NCBI GenBank assembly: GCA_019322735.1
Contig: JAHWIG010000013.1
Span: 1-16,325 of the forward strand
DNA length: 16,325 nt
Origin: Candidatus Woesearchaeota archaeon
GTDB lineage: Archaea; Nanobdellota; Nanobdellia; Woesearchaeales; BS150m-G63
Direction: 5' to 3'
Shown here: one piece after another, positions 1 through 7,737 of the stretch
Numbering within the stretch: the first letter of the stretch is position 1
How the letters are laid out: every line of letters begins with the position of its first letter
Program-made: the position numbers and the translations under genes
Notes under the pieces: generated by a model
What the model was told of the DNA's origin: nothing
What the model saw: the letters and a program-made list of their open reading frames with translations, nothing else
Databases searched by the model: none

Positions 1-131
1 CCTACTAGCTTGAGACATGCCCTCATATATCTGTCTATGCCTTTCATACTTGAATAGTCTGGATCTTCTTCTATCGTCACAGGTTGATCTAACTTTTTCT
101 CTTCTTCTTTTGTTATTTTTTCAAGATCCAT
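1..131 (-). CDS. Unknown protein, N-terminal 43 residues only (cut by window edge)
   Basis: An open frame begins with ATG at 131 and runs off the left edge. The visible N-terminus is MDLEKITKEEEKKLDQPVTI followed by an acidic stretch and then a segment ending around DRYMRACLKLV. It is highly charged, has no signal peptide or membrane helix in the visible part, and I do not recognise it. A weak A/T-only TATA-like stretch centred near 158 sits about 27 nt upstream, the spacing used for leaderless genes elsewhere in this window; no Shine-Dalgarno sequence precedes the ATG. Codon use is AT-rich like the neighbours. Calling it a gene rests on the start context and the uninterrupted frame, so confidence is moderate. 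Confidence 0.5.
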   Translation of the reverse strand, partial: MDLEKITKEEEKKLDQPVTIEEDPDYSSMKGIDRYMRACLKLV

Positions 132-254
132 TTTGATTATGTTGTTTTTTTAGTTTTTATTTTCTTTGAATATTAAGCATATTCTTTTTCTAGTTTGCAC
201 TTGTAAGTAAAATTATTAATCCTTGCCCCTATAGAGTATAACTAGTATTAAGGG

Positions 255-262
255 TATTTAAA
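255..262 (-). promoter_or_regulatory. Strong TATA/BRE promoter without an adjacent gene start
   Basis: On the minus strand this reads GAAAGATTTAAATACC, closely matching the promoter of map at 2811-2818 (AAAAAGATTTAAATATG). The predicted start is near 231, roughly 100 nt upstream of the first gene's ATG at 131, and no ORF longer than about 16 codons starts there. It therefore drives either a long leader for the edge gene or a short RNA. A 6-bp hairpin (GAATAT/ATATTC, 168-184) lies in the transcribed part. Confidence 0.5.
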
Positions 263-280
263 TCTTTCTATTATTTACTA

Positions 281-1072
281 CTAATTAGTGACATTTAATT
301 CAACTAGGATTTTAGCTGCTAATTTAGAAGTCATATTGTTAATATCCTTTTTGGGGTTTACTTCCACAATATCAATTATGTTGATGTTTTTGAGGTTATT
401 TAGTCTGTGCAACATATAAATTAATTGTCTTGATGTAAAGCCAGCAGGTTCTGGATATCCAGTTCCTGGTGCAAATGCAGGATCAACTACATCTATATCT
501 ATTGAGATATACAAGTGGGAGAAGTTTTTTGCAATAGACATCACAGAATCAGTTATTTCATGGATATTCTCTTCACTTATTTCTTTCATTTGAAAATATC
601 TTATTTTATTTTTTTTGAGAAAGTCATATTCATCCTTGTGCCAGTTCCTTAATCCAACCAAAATTAAATTCTCTTTCTTTAATAAGCCTTTATTTACTAA
701 AACTTTAACAAAATCTTCATGAGTTGGTGGATCAAAGTCCTGCATGCAATCTGGATGCGCATCAAATATCAATAAACCTGGATTTTCTAAATCAGATATT
801 GCTTTAAATGATGCATATGTTATAGAATGATCGCCACCAAGAATTGCTAATTTATTTTTTCTATTTTTCCTTACTTTTTCTTCAATATTCTTATTTGTTT
901 CTTCTATATTGCTTTGATTAATCTTAACATCTTCAACATCAAATAATGGTAAGATTCCAGACTCATTCATATAGAATTCTTTTAATTCTTTTACTATTTC
1001 ATCTGGTGCTAATTCTGTTCCTTGTGTCTTTCCAAGACCCCCTGCAGAAAATGGTATTTTTAATAGTTTCAT
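281..1072 (-). CDS. Ureohydrolase of the agmatinase/arginase family
   Basis: This is a 263-residue member of the binuclear manganese ureohydrolases, which hydrolyse a guanidino group to release urea (agmatine to putrescine, arginine to ornithine) or related amides. Metal-ligand motifs are in order: GGDHS (79-83), DAHPD (104-108), THEDF with His118, SIDIDVVDP (190-198) and DIVEVNP (234-240). The PGTGYPEPAG segment (202-211) resembles agmatinases more than arginases. DAHPD is less usual than the common DAHTD or DAHAD, so the exact substrate is uncertain. The ATG abuts the TAG of argS with no spacer, so the two are co-transcribed and probably translationally coupled; a GGAAGAG stretch just upstream could serve as a Shine-Dalgarno site. 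The family assignment is secure; the substrate is not. Confidence 0.85.
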   Translation of the reverse strand: MKLLKIPFSAGGLGKTQGTELAPDEIVKELKEFYMNESGILPLFDVEDVKINQSNIEETNKNIEEKVRKNRKNKLAILGGDHSITYASFKAISDLENPGLLIFDAHPDCMQDFDPPTHEDFVKVLVNKGLLKKENLILVGLRNWHKDEYDFLKKNKIRYFQMKEISEENIHEITDSVMSIAKNFSHLYISIDIDVVDPAFAPGTGYPEPAGFTSRQLIYMLHRLNNLKNINIIDIVEVNPKKDINNMTSKLAAKILVELNVTN

Positions 1073-2764
1073 CTACATCTCTTCCAATGCTTCTATGCCT
1101 AAAAGCGTAAGTCCTTTTTTAATCACTTCTTTTATTGCATAAATCAAAGAAAGTCTTGCAGATTCTAATTCTTTGTTTTCTTGGATTATTTTGGTTGAAT
1201 GATAGTAAGTATTAAATTCTTGGCATAAATCTAAAAGATAATGGCACATTAATGATAATTTATAGTTTTCTCCAATTTTGTTTATTAATTGAGGGAATTC
1301 ATTCAGTTTTTTTGCCAAGAGAAGTTCTGTAGGTTCTGTTAGCAAATATAGATGTGCTTTGTCTACCTTCTGTTTGCTTTTCTTGATAATGCTGTTGATT
1401 CTTGCATGAGTATATTGTATATATGGCCCTGTTTCCCCTTCAAATGAGATTGATTTCTTTGGATCAAAAATAAAATCCTTGATTGGATCATGTTTCAGCA
1501 TGTAGAATCTTATTGCGCTTAATGCAATGCTCTTTGACCGTTTATCCAATTCCTTTTTTGATATCTTTTTATGCCTTTTTTGTATAGCTTTCTCTGCAAG
1601 TTTTGTTAAATCATTAACTAAATTATCTGCATCAACAACATTTCCCTCTCTTGATTTCATCTTGCCGGTTGTTAAATTAACCATACCATATGCAAAGTGA
1701 TAACATCTGTCAGCAAATGGGAATTTCAGTTTTTTTAGAACTTCAAATAATACTTTGAAATGATAATTTTGTTCTGTTGCAACAACATAAATCAGTTTGT
1801 CATATTTGAAATCATCATATCTTTTTTTAGCCAAGTAAATGTCTTGAGTTATGTAAACAGCAGTTCCATCTGATCTTAGTAATATCTTTTCATCAAGTCC
1901 TTGTTTTGTTAAGTCAATAGTTATTGCTCCGGTCTTGTCTTTTTCAAACAATCTTTTCTTCAAACCATCATAAATTATGTCTTTGCCTTTTTTGTAAGTA
2001 TTGCTTTCAAAGTATTCTTTTTTAAATTTTATATCAAATGTTTTGTATGTATGTTTAAATCCTTCAAATGCCCATGAATTCATCTTTTTCCATAATGCGA
2101 TAGTTTTTTTATCTCCTTGTTCCCATTTTTGAAGTAGTTCTTTTGCTTCTTGTTCTAAGTTTGGATTTGATTTTACTTTTTTTGCGAAAAGCACATAGTA
2201 TTTTCCCACAAAGAAATCTGATTTTAGTTTTGATTTAGCAGGAGAATCATTTTTTCCAAATTTCTGGTAAGCAAGCATTGATTTGCATATATGAATTCCA
2301 CGATCATTGTTTATATTTACTGGGATTACTTTATTTCCATTTTCTTCTAAGATTTTACATAAAGCATACCCAGAAACCATGTTTCTTACATGGCCAAGAT
2401 GCAATGGCTTATTTGTATTTGGTCCAGGGTATTCAACAATTATCTTTTTATTTGTTTTTTTTGCTTTGCCATAATTATCTTTCTCTTTTAGAATCTGTTT
2501 GATTATATCAGAAGTTAGTTGTTCTCTATTGGTGAAGAAATTAAGGTATGGTCCTATAGCTCTAATTTCTTTAATAGTATTATCTGGCTTTATTTTTTTT
2601 GCCAATTCCTGGGCTATCTGTACTGGATCTTTTTTGTATTTTTTAGATAGAATAAAGCAAGGAAAAGCATAATCTCCAAATTCTGGATTTGGAGGAATTT
2701 CTAATGGAATTTCTTTTAGTTTTGTCTCTTTTTTTAGTACTTTTGTTATATGTTGTTTGAACAT
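1073..2764 (-). CDS. argS: Arginyl-tRNA synthetase
   Basis: A 563-residue class I aminoacyl-tRNA synthetase that charges tRNA-Arg in the cytoplasm. The N-terminal Add-1 domain (about 1-90) is followed by the Rossmann catalytic core with EYPGPNTNKPLHLGH (111-125, HIGH motif 122-125) and the KMSKS equivalent GKMKSREGN (367-375). The C-terminal DALR anticodon-binding domain starts around FEGETGPYIQYTHAR (441-455). Length is normal for the family. The ATG at 2764 lies 26-27 nt downstream of a TATA box centred at about 2790, so the mRNA is probably leaderless. It is divergent from map and the first gene of a two-gene operon with the ureohydrolase. The PGPN sequence before the HIGH motif replaces the common SSPN. 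Confidence 0.95.
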   Translation of the reverse strand: MFKQHITKVLKKETKLKEIPLEIPPNPEFGDYAFPCFILSKKYKKDPVQIAQELAKKIKPDNTIKEIRAIGPYLNFFTNREQLTSDIIKQILKEKDNYGKAKKTNKKIIVEYPGPNTNKPLHLGHVRNMVSGYALCKILEENGNKVIPVNINNDRGIHICKSMLAYQKFGKNDSPAKSKLKSDFFVGKYYVLFAKKVKSNPNLEQEAKELLQKWEQGDKKTIALWKKMNSWAFEGFKHTYKTFDIKFKKEYFESNTYKKGKDIIYDGLKKRLFEKDKTGAITIDLTKQGLDEKILLRSDGTAVYITQDIYLAKKRYDDFKYDKLIYVVATEQNYHFKVLFEVLKKLKFPFADRCYHFAYGMVNLTTGKMKSREGNVVDADNLVNDLTKLAEKAIQKRHKKISKKELDKRSKSIALSAIRFYMLKHDPIKDFIFDPKKSISFEGETGPYIQYTHARINSIIKKSKQKVDKAHLYLLTEPTELLLAKKLNEFPQLINKIGENYKLSLMCHYLLDLCQEFNTYYHSTKIIQENKELESARLSLIYAIKEVIKKGLTLLGIEALEEM

Positions 2765-2786
2765 TACGATTAATAACTATGATTGC

Positions 2787-2794
2787 TTTATATT
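2787..2794 (-). promoter_or_regulatory. TATA box of argS
   Basis: The minus strand reads AATATAAAG, centred 26.5 nt upstream of the argS ATG, giving a leaderless transcript. It lies back to back with the map promoter in a 76-nt divergent spacer. Confidence 0.65.
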
Positions 2795-2810
2795 ATTTTT
2801 GTTAAAAAGA

Positions 2811-2818
2811 TTTAAATA
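2811..2818 (+). promoter_or_regulatory. BRE/TATA promoter of map
   Basis: AAAAAGATTTAAATATG gives a purine-rich BRE followed by TTTAAATA, centred 26.5 nt upstream of the ATG at 2841. Transcription should start at or next to the start codon. Confidence 0.7.
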
Positions 2819-2840
2819 TGCTTGCTTTCTCATCTGAATT

Positions 2841-3716
2841 ATGGAAGAAGATTACATAAAAGCAGGAAAAATAGCAGCAGAAGCTCTGAAATATGGGGCT
2901 GGTTTAATTAAACAGGGTTCTAGTTGGATTAAGGTTGCGGATAAGATTGAGAAAAAGATAATTGACTTAGGTGGAGGGATAGCATTTCCTGTACAGATGT
3001 CATTAAATGATGTTGCTGCACATTTTATTCCAAACATGGGGGATGATATTATTTTCAAAGATGAAATTATATGTTTAGATGTAGGTGCACATGTCAATGG
3101 AGCTATAGCAGATACTGCATGTACTATAGATTTAAGTGGAAAGAATTCAGAATTAGTTAAAGCATCTAGGGAAGCACTGAATGAAGCAATAAAATTAGTA
3201 AAGCCAGGCATCGAAGTAAGAAAGATAGGTGAGAAGATCCATGAAGTTATAACAAGTTATGGATTTGTTCCGGTAAGGAACTTATGTGGGCATGGAGTTG
3301 GACTTTATCAGATACATACCATCCCAAGTTTGCCTAATTTTGATAATGGAAATGACACTAAATTAGAAGAAGGACAGATAATTGCTATTGAACCCTTTGC
3401 AAGTAATGGTGCTGGATTGATTTATGAACGTGGAGAACCAACCGTTTTTGAGCTGGTCAATAAAAAACCAGTAAGGAGTATGATTACTCGACAAGTTCTT
3501 AAGGAAATTGAGGAATTTAAAGGGTTACCATTTACATTAAGATGGTTGACAAAGAAATTTGGAGAACTAAGAGTGAACTTTGCTATGAGGGAAATGAGAC
3601 AAATGAAGATGTTAAGAGAACATCCTGCATTGGTTGATAAGAATCATGGATTAGTCAGCCAGGCAGAACATACAATGATTGTTAAAGATAAAACAGTAAT
3701 TACAACTAAGCTGTGA
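2841..3716 (+). CDS. map: Methionine aminopeptidase, type II
   Basis: A 291-residue metallopeptidase (family M24A) that removes N-terminal methionine from nascent proteins. All expected catalytic and metal residues are visible: His61 in NDVAAHFIP, Asp80 and Asp91 in CLDVGAHVNGAIADTACT, His151 in GHGVGLYQIHTIPSLPN, Glu184 in AIEPFAS and Glu276 in SQAEHTMIV. The helical insert between the last two Glu motifs (about 215-265) is the type II hallmark found in archaea and eukaryotes. Start choice is supported by the promoter 26 nt upstream; the mRNA is probably leaderless. Its stop codon overlaps the convergent hisS stop by 11 nt. Confidence 0.95.
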   Translation: MEEDYIKAGKIAAEALKYGAGLIKQGSSWIKVADKIEKKIIDLGGGIAFPVQMSLNDVAAHFIPNMGDDIIFKDEIICLDVGAHVNGAIADTACTIDLSGKNSELVKASREALNEAIKLVKPGIEVRKIGEKIHEVITSYGFVPVRNLCGHGVGLYQIHTIPSLPNFDNGNDTKLEEGQIIAIEPFASNGAGLIYERGEPTVFELVNKKPVRSMITRQVLKEIEEFKGLPFTLRWLTKKFGELRVNFAMREMRQMKMLREHPALVDKNHGLVSQAEHTMIVKDKTVITTKL

Positions 3717-4983
3717 ATCTCTTAATTATAGAATTAATTGATAGGCATTCTTCTTTTCCTGTTTTCATATCCTTTAATTTGAACTTTTTCTTTTTTAGTT
3801 CATCTGAACCGACGAATAATACATAAGGGATACCAAATGAATTGGCATAACCTAAATTTTTGCTTGGACCCTTTCCTGCAAGATCAATATCTGTCTTTAT
3901 TCCTGCATTTCTCAGTTCTTTGGCAATCTTGATGCTTTCATCTGTTGTATTAATTGGTATAATGTATAAATCAACAATTGATTTTCTTGAGTCTCTTTTT
4001 GCCATCTTTAATGCCTCTGTTATAACTTCTACACCAAATGATATTCCAGCTGCAGGATAATCATTTTTCCCTATGAATTTGCCAATCATATCATCATATC
4101 TTCCGCCACCAGCAGCAGCAGATTCAATGTTGTAATCTTCCAAAAATATTTCATAAATAGGACCAGTGTAATAAGCTAAGCCTCTTGCTAAAGAAGGATC
4201 AAAATCAACGTTCACATCAAATGATTTTAGAGAATTAAGTAATTCTTGCATCTCTTTTATTCCCTGTTTTCCAATATCGCTTGTTAATGTTTTCTTAAGA
4301 TTTGCAAAAGTCTTTTTGTTGCTGTCTTTCTTTCCTATTAGATTGAATATCTTTTTTGTCTCTTTTATTCCCTTTTTATTTAATTCTTTTTCAACTTCTT
4401 CTTTGCCTTGTTTTTCTAATTTATCAATTGATAGTATTGCATCAATCCACTTGCTCTCTTTTATGCCTGATGCTGCTAAAATTCCATCCAATATCTTTCT
4501 GTTGTTTAATTTTATTATTACTTTAAGATTTAATTTTTTGAAAGCACTGTCAGCAATAGCCAACATTTCTGCATCTGCAGCCATATTTTTATTTCCGACA
4601 ATATCAACATCACATTGCCAAAATTCCCTATATCTTCCTAGTTTTATCGGGCCATCCCTGTAGACCCTTCCTATCTGATATCTTTTGAAAGGCATCTTTA
4701 TATTTGGATTCATTGATATGAACCTTGCAAAAGGAACTGTAAGGTCATACCTTAGTGCTAATTTCCTTCCACCTTGGTCCTTTAATTTGAATATCTCTTT
4801 TAGAATTTCTTCTCCACCTGCATATTTTGAAGATAATAATTCATATCTTTCAATAATGGGGGTTTCTATTGGATTGAATCCGAATTCTTCAAAGACAGAG
4901 CGCAAGCTATCTATAACTTGCTGCCTAAGTATCTTTTCTTTTGGTGTAAAGTCCCTTACACCTTTTGCTGTTTGCAGTTTCAT
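3706..4983 (-). CDS. hisS: Histidyl-tRNA synthetase
   Basis: A 425-residue class II aminoacyl-tRNA synthetase that charges tRNA-His. The catalytic core carries RYDLTVPFARF (78-88), motif 2 as GRVYRDGPIKLGRYREFWQC (105-124), the histidine-specific LARGLAYYTG (265-274) and motif 3 as AAGGGRYDDMIGKF through PAAGISFGVEV (290-320). Residues from about 336 form the anticodon-binding domain (KGPSKNLGYANSFGIPYVLFVG, with family-typical loop). Length is normal. The ATG at 4983 has a TATA-like box 26.5 nt upstream, so it is probably leaderless. It is divergent from the L10e gene and convergent with map, with overlapping stop codons. Confidence 0.95.
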   Translation of the reverse strand: MKLQTAKGVRDFTPKEKILRQQVIDSLRSVFEEFGFNPIETPIIERYELLSSKYAGGEEILKEIFKLKDQGGRKLALRYDLTVPFARFISMNPNIKMPFKRYQIGRVYRDGPIKLGRYREFWQCDVDIVGNKNMAADAEMLAIADSAFKKLNLKVIIKLNNRKILDGILAASGIKESKWIDAILSIDKLEKQGKEEVEKELNKKGIKETKKIFNLIGKKDSNKKTFANLKKTLTSDIGKQGIKEMQELLNSLKSFDVNVDFDPSLARGLAYYTGPIYEIFLEDYNIESAAAGGGRYDDMIGKFIGKNDYPAAGISFGVEVITEALKMAKRDSRKSIVDLYIIPINTTDESIKIAKELRNAGIKTDIDLAGKGPSKNLGYANSFGIPYVLFVGSDELKKKKFKLKDMKTGKEECLSINSIIKRFTA

Positions 4984-5004
4984 GTTCTTGTTTTTATCTG
5001 TTGT

Positions 5005-5014
5005 TTTTTAAAAA
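5005..5014 (-). promoter_or_regulatory. TATA box of hisS
   Basis: The minus strand reads GCTTTTTAAAAAAC, centred 26.5 nt upstream of the hisS ATG. It is paired with the divergent L10e promoter about 30 nt away. Confidence 0.55.
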
Positions 5015-5035
5015 GCTTTTGTTTTAAGCGTAAGC

Positions 5036-5043
5036 TTTATAAA
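5036..5043 (+). promoter_or_regulatory. TATA box of the L10e gene
   Basis: AAGCTTTATAAATAAAT is centred about 27 nt upstream of the ATG at 5067. No Shine-Dalgarno sequence precedes the start, consistent with a leaderless mRNA. Confidence 0.65.
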
Positions 5044-5066
5044 TAAATCCAAACTTCAAAGAATCT

Positions 5067-5630
5067 ATGGCGAAGACAAGAAAAGGTATAGCATACAGTA
5101 AAACTTTTGTTAGTGGTAAAGGGAAAAAAAGACTTAAATTAGAAAGACCTAATACCAGAAAGAGTAAGTATAGGAAGCTAAATTATGTTAGGTCTGTGCC
5201 TAGAAACAGAATTGTAAGATTTGAAGGTGGAACAGTGGATAAGCAATTCAGTTATAGATTAGATCTTATTTCTAAAGATATTGTTCAAATTAGGGATATT
5301 GCTTTTGAAGCTGCAAGACAGACAAGTAATAGATTTTTAGAAAGACAAGTTGGAAAGACCGATTTTTTTTCTAAAATAAGGGTTTATCCACATCATATTC
5401 TAAGAGAAAATCCTTTGGCAAGTGGAGCAGGAGCGGACAGAATGAGCACAGGAATGAAGAAGAGTTTTGGGAAGAATATTGGAATTGCTGCTCGTGTAAA
5501 AAAAGGACAAGTTATATACAGTTTATATGTAAATGAAGAGAATCTTGAGAAAGGAAGAACTGCTTTGAATAAATTAGTGCATAAACTTCCATGTAAATGC
5601 GGTATTGTTATTGAGAAGATTGAGAGTTAA
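5067..5630 (+). CDS. rpl10e: Large-subunit ribosomal protein L10e (uL16 family)
   Basis: A 187-residue archaeal/eukaryotic-type uL16 protein of the 50S subunit, placed near the peptidyl-transferase centre and P/A-site tRNA. Recognisable blocks are RIVRFEGG (48-55), RVYPHHILRENPLASGAGAD (105-124) with the flexible tRNA-facing loop ASGAGADRMSTGM, then GKNIGIAARVKKGQVIYSLYV and the C-terminal LPCKCGIVIE. Compared with the usual archaeal form (about 165-175 residues) the N-terminus is longer by roughly 14 basic residues (about 1-30, rich in Lys and Arg). The start is supported by the TATA box 27 nt upstream. It is monocistronic; mscS downstream has its own promoter. Confidence 0.95.
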   Translation: MAKTRKGIAYSKTFVSGKGKKRLKLERPNTRKSKYRKLNYVRSVPRNRIVRFEGGTVDKQFSYRLDLISKDIVQIRDIAFEAARQTSNRFLERQVGKTDFFSKIRVYPHHILRENPLASGAGADRMSTGMKKSFGKNIGIAARVKKGQVIYSLYVNEENLEKGRTALNKLVHKLPCKCGIVIEKIES

Positions 5631-5637
5631 CCGCAAC

Positions 5638-5646
5638 ATATTTATA
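5638..5646 (+). promoter_or_regulatory. TATA box of mscS
   Basis: ATATTTATA is centred 27 nt upstream of the ATG at 5669, starting only 8 nt after the L10e stop codon. Confidence 0.6.
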
Positions 5647-5650
5647 CTTC

Positions 5651-5658
5651 TTTTTTTT
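5651..5658 (+). terminator. Possible T-tract terminator of the L10e gene
   Basis: A run of eight T residues about 20 nt after the L10e stop codon. Archaeal transcription commonly ends at such tracts. It lies between the mscS TATA box and start codon, so it would not be part of the mscS message. No hairpin precedes it. Confidence 0.3.
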
Positions 5659-5668
5659 ATTAGTATTC

Positions 5669-6733
5669 ATGATTGATGCTATGACAATTTTAGAAGTGAT
5701 TAATCCTATTTTTGGGAATACTGCTTTAACGGCATTAGTTGCGTTTCTTATCTATGTTATATTACTTATTCCTTTCACTAAGATACTTGGGATTATTGTG
5801 TTAAGGTTAACAAAAAAAACAAAAACAAAGGCAGACGATTTATTGGCTAAAAGACTCTATAAATGGGTTTTTTACTTCTTGTTCTTCATAGGATTAAGAT
5901 TTACTTTAATATATTCAAATGTGTTTATTAAATTTATTCCTTTATTTACTAAAATAATTGATTCGTTATTGGTATTGATTGTTGCTTATAGCATATATGT
6001 TGTTATAGATGTGTTTATTGATGTCGGCGGAGGAAAATGGGCATCTAAGACAAAATCAACTGTAGATGATAGTTTGATTCCTTTAGCAAGAAAATTCACT
6101 AAATTGTTATTTATGGTTTTTGGTATATTAATCGTATTATCAAAATGGGGCATTGATATCACTGCCTTAGTTGCTGGACTGGGTATTGCTGGTATCGCAA
6201 TTAGTTTTGCTGTTAAAGATAGTTTATCAAATATATTTGGTGGGGTTTCTATAATTTTGGATCAAAGTTTTAAAGTTGGAGATAAGATTAAAATAGATTC
6301 TGGTGAAGTTGGGGTTGTTGAAGATATTGGGTTAAGGAGCACTAAGATAAAGAATTATGATAATCAAATAATTATCTTGCCAAATGGATATATGGCAAAT
6401 GCTAAAGTGATTAATTATGCAAAACCAAATAATCAGGTCAAGTTTAGAGTTAATTTTGGTGTTGAATATGGAACTAAAACTGAAAAGGTCAAGAAGGTTG
6501 TAATCGATGCCTTAAATAAGACCAAGAATGTATTGAAAGATCCTGCACCAGGTGTTGTATTTAAGGAGATGGGGGATTCTGCTTTGATATTTCAGGCAAT
6601 GGCTTGGGTTGATGATTATAATGATGCTTTTATGGCAAAAGAAGAAGCTACTTCTAGGATGTATGACGCATTGAATCAGGCCAAGATTGGAATACCTTTC
6701 CCACAGATGGATGTTCACTTGAAAAAGAGATAA
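5669..6733 (+). CDS. mscS: Small-conductance mechanosensitive channel (MscS family)
   Basis: A 354-residue membrane channel that opens under membrane tension to release solutes during hypo-osmotic shock. Five hydrophobic segments are visible: about 17-47, 65-83, 91-117, 144-160 and the pore-lining helix 163-197, with the Gly/Ala-rich GLGIAGIAISFAVKDSLSNI (171-190) typical of MscS TM3. The beta domain follows with FKVGDKIKI, GEVGVVEDIGLRSTKIKNYD and IILPNGYMANAKVINY (about 201-250), then the C-terminal alpha/beta domain. Two extra N-terminal helices compared with the minimal E. coli MscS are common in the family. It has its own promoter and ends 2 nt short of the convergent protease gene's stop codon. 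Confidence 0.93.
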   Translation: MIDAMTILEVINPIFGNTALTALVAFLIYVILLIPFTKILGIIVLRLTKKTKTKADDLLAKRLYKWVFYFLFFIGLRFTLIYSNVFIKFIPLFTKIIDSLLVLIVAYSIYVVIDVFIDVGGGKWASKTKSTVDDSLIPLARKFTKLLFMVFGILIVLSKWGIDITALVAGLGIAGIAISFAVKDSLSNIFGGVSIILDQSFKVGDKIKIDSGEVGVVEDIGLRSTKIKNYDNQIIILPNGYMANAKVINYAKPNNQVKFRVNFGVEYGTKTEKVKKVVIDALNKTKNVLKDPAPGVVFKEMGDSALIFQAMAWVDDYNDAFMAKEEATSRMYDALNQAKIGIPFPQMDVHLKKR

Positions 6734-6735
6734 TA

Positions 6736-7659
6736 CTAAACCCAACCAAATAATAACATTAAAACAAATCCAGCTAAGCATCCTAATGAGATGAATGGCA
6801 TTGCTGGGTAGAATTTTCCTTTCTTTGCCTTGATTAATAAAATAGCGAGGGCAATTGAAACCATTACAGGGATGATCAATGTTTTTAGAAATCCAGTATA
6901 ATAATTATTTGTTAGCATTAATATCTTAAGAATAACTCCTGCAAATATTAACGGAAATATTATATCTCCTCCGCCAAGAATTGCCATTTTTGCCTTTATT
7001 TTTTTTACATTTTTTTCAGATGTCTTAGCTGTCTTTACAAAATGAGTTTTTCCTGATGTTATACCATAAGGTATTGCTAATCCGGCAAATGCTTTTGCTT
7101 CTGTTTGAAACTTTGCTAATTTGATCATATGTTTTGATTTCCATACTGCAATCATATCATAGATTGAGATAACTATAAGTAACATTATTGCTGAAAATAA
7201 GTTAAGTATTGGAACAAATATTGCTGCTATGCCACCATATATGAATAATTCTGTAAGATTATGCACCAGGATATTTGGCCTGAATACTTTAAACACCGCA
7301 AGGATTATAGCTAATGTTGCTGCAATCCTTTGATTCATAAAAACACTAAATGCTATTGTTAATCCAATAATGACTGCTAAGAAAAACCAGATTCTCCACC
7401 AACTTGTTTTTTTGAATTTGAACAATAAATAAACCAGTAATGTTGCAATAAATATTGCAGATATCATAAATAAATAAGATGTTGATTCGTTCTCTACTTG
7501 CGGCCTTTCTATATTAAATGGAAGTTCTATATATGTTATGTTTCCTGTTTCTATTGTAGTTTTATGGTCAATATAACCGTCTACAATAACTAATCCGAGA
7601 ATTTGAGAAACAAAGAATAAGGCAATTATAATTGCTGTAATGCTTATGCTATGTTTCAT
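6736..7659 (-). CDS. Presenilin/signal-peptide-peptidase-like intramembrane aspartyl protease
   Basis: A 307-residue polytopic protein of peptidase family A22 (archaeal presenilin homologues). These proteases cut transmembrane segments, often remnant signal peptides, within the membrane. The two catalytic Asp motifs are present: YD at 167-168 in SIYDMIAVW and GGGD at 229-232 in AILGGGDIIFPL. The third motif, usually PAL, reads PAMP (285-288). About nine hydrophobic segments are visible, with a loop between the two catalytic helices (about 175-225). An N-terminal helix (5-26) is followed by a polar loop of about 35 residues. The ATG at 7659 has a TATA box 26-27 nt upstream. No substrate can be named; a link to the signal peptidase at 12439 is only inference. 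Confidence 0.88.
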   Translation of the reverse strand: MKHSISITAIIIALFFVSQILGLVIVDGYIDHKTTIETGNITYIELPFNIERPQVENESTSYLFMISAIFIATLLVYLLFKFKKTSWWRIWFFLAVIIGLTIAFSVFMNQRIAATLAIILAVFKVFRPNILVHNLTELFIYGGIAAIFVPILNLFSAIMLLIVISIYDMIAVWKSKHMIKLAKFQTEAKAFAGLAIPYGITSGKTHFVKTAKTSEKNVKKIKAKMAILGGGDIIFPLIFAGVILKILMLTNNYYTGFLKTLIIPVMVSIALAILLIKAKKGKFYPAMPFISLGCLAGFVLMLLFGWV

Positions 7660-7681
7660 GGTACTGGATATTTATTAATTG

Positions 7682-7689
7682 TTTATATA
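7682..7689 (-). promoter_or_regulatory. TATA box of the presenilin-like gene
   Basis: The minus strand reads TATATAAA, centred 26.5 nt upstream of the ATG at 7659. Confidence 0.6.
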
Positions 7690-7707
7690 GTTTTGTTTTC
7701 CGATAGA

Positions 7708-7715
7708 TTTATAAA
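7708..7715 (+). promoter_or_regulatory. TATA box of trpS
   Basis: TTTATAAA is centred 26.5 nt upstream of the ATG at 7738. This location rules out the longer in-frame start at 7651, because that extension would be encoded by the promoter itself. Confidence 0.7.
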
Positions 7716-7737
7716 ACTCTTTTTGCTGTTTCAGATT

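Noticed and set aside
168..189. A plus-strand intrinsic terminator (hairpin followed by T residues)
   Set aside because: The hairpin is only 6 A/T-rich pairs and no plus-strand gene lies upstream to be terminated.
4316..5011. Two plus-strand open frames inside hisS (4316-4663 and 4685-5011)
   Set aside because: Both lie antisense to well-conserved HisRS motifs and have no start signals.
7651..7737. A 29-residue N-terminal extension of trpS
   Set aside because: The extension is encoded by the promoter region of trpS and the presenilin-like gene. The TATA box at 7708-7715 fits a start at 7738, and the extension is unlike TrpRS sequence.
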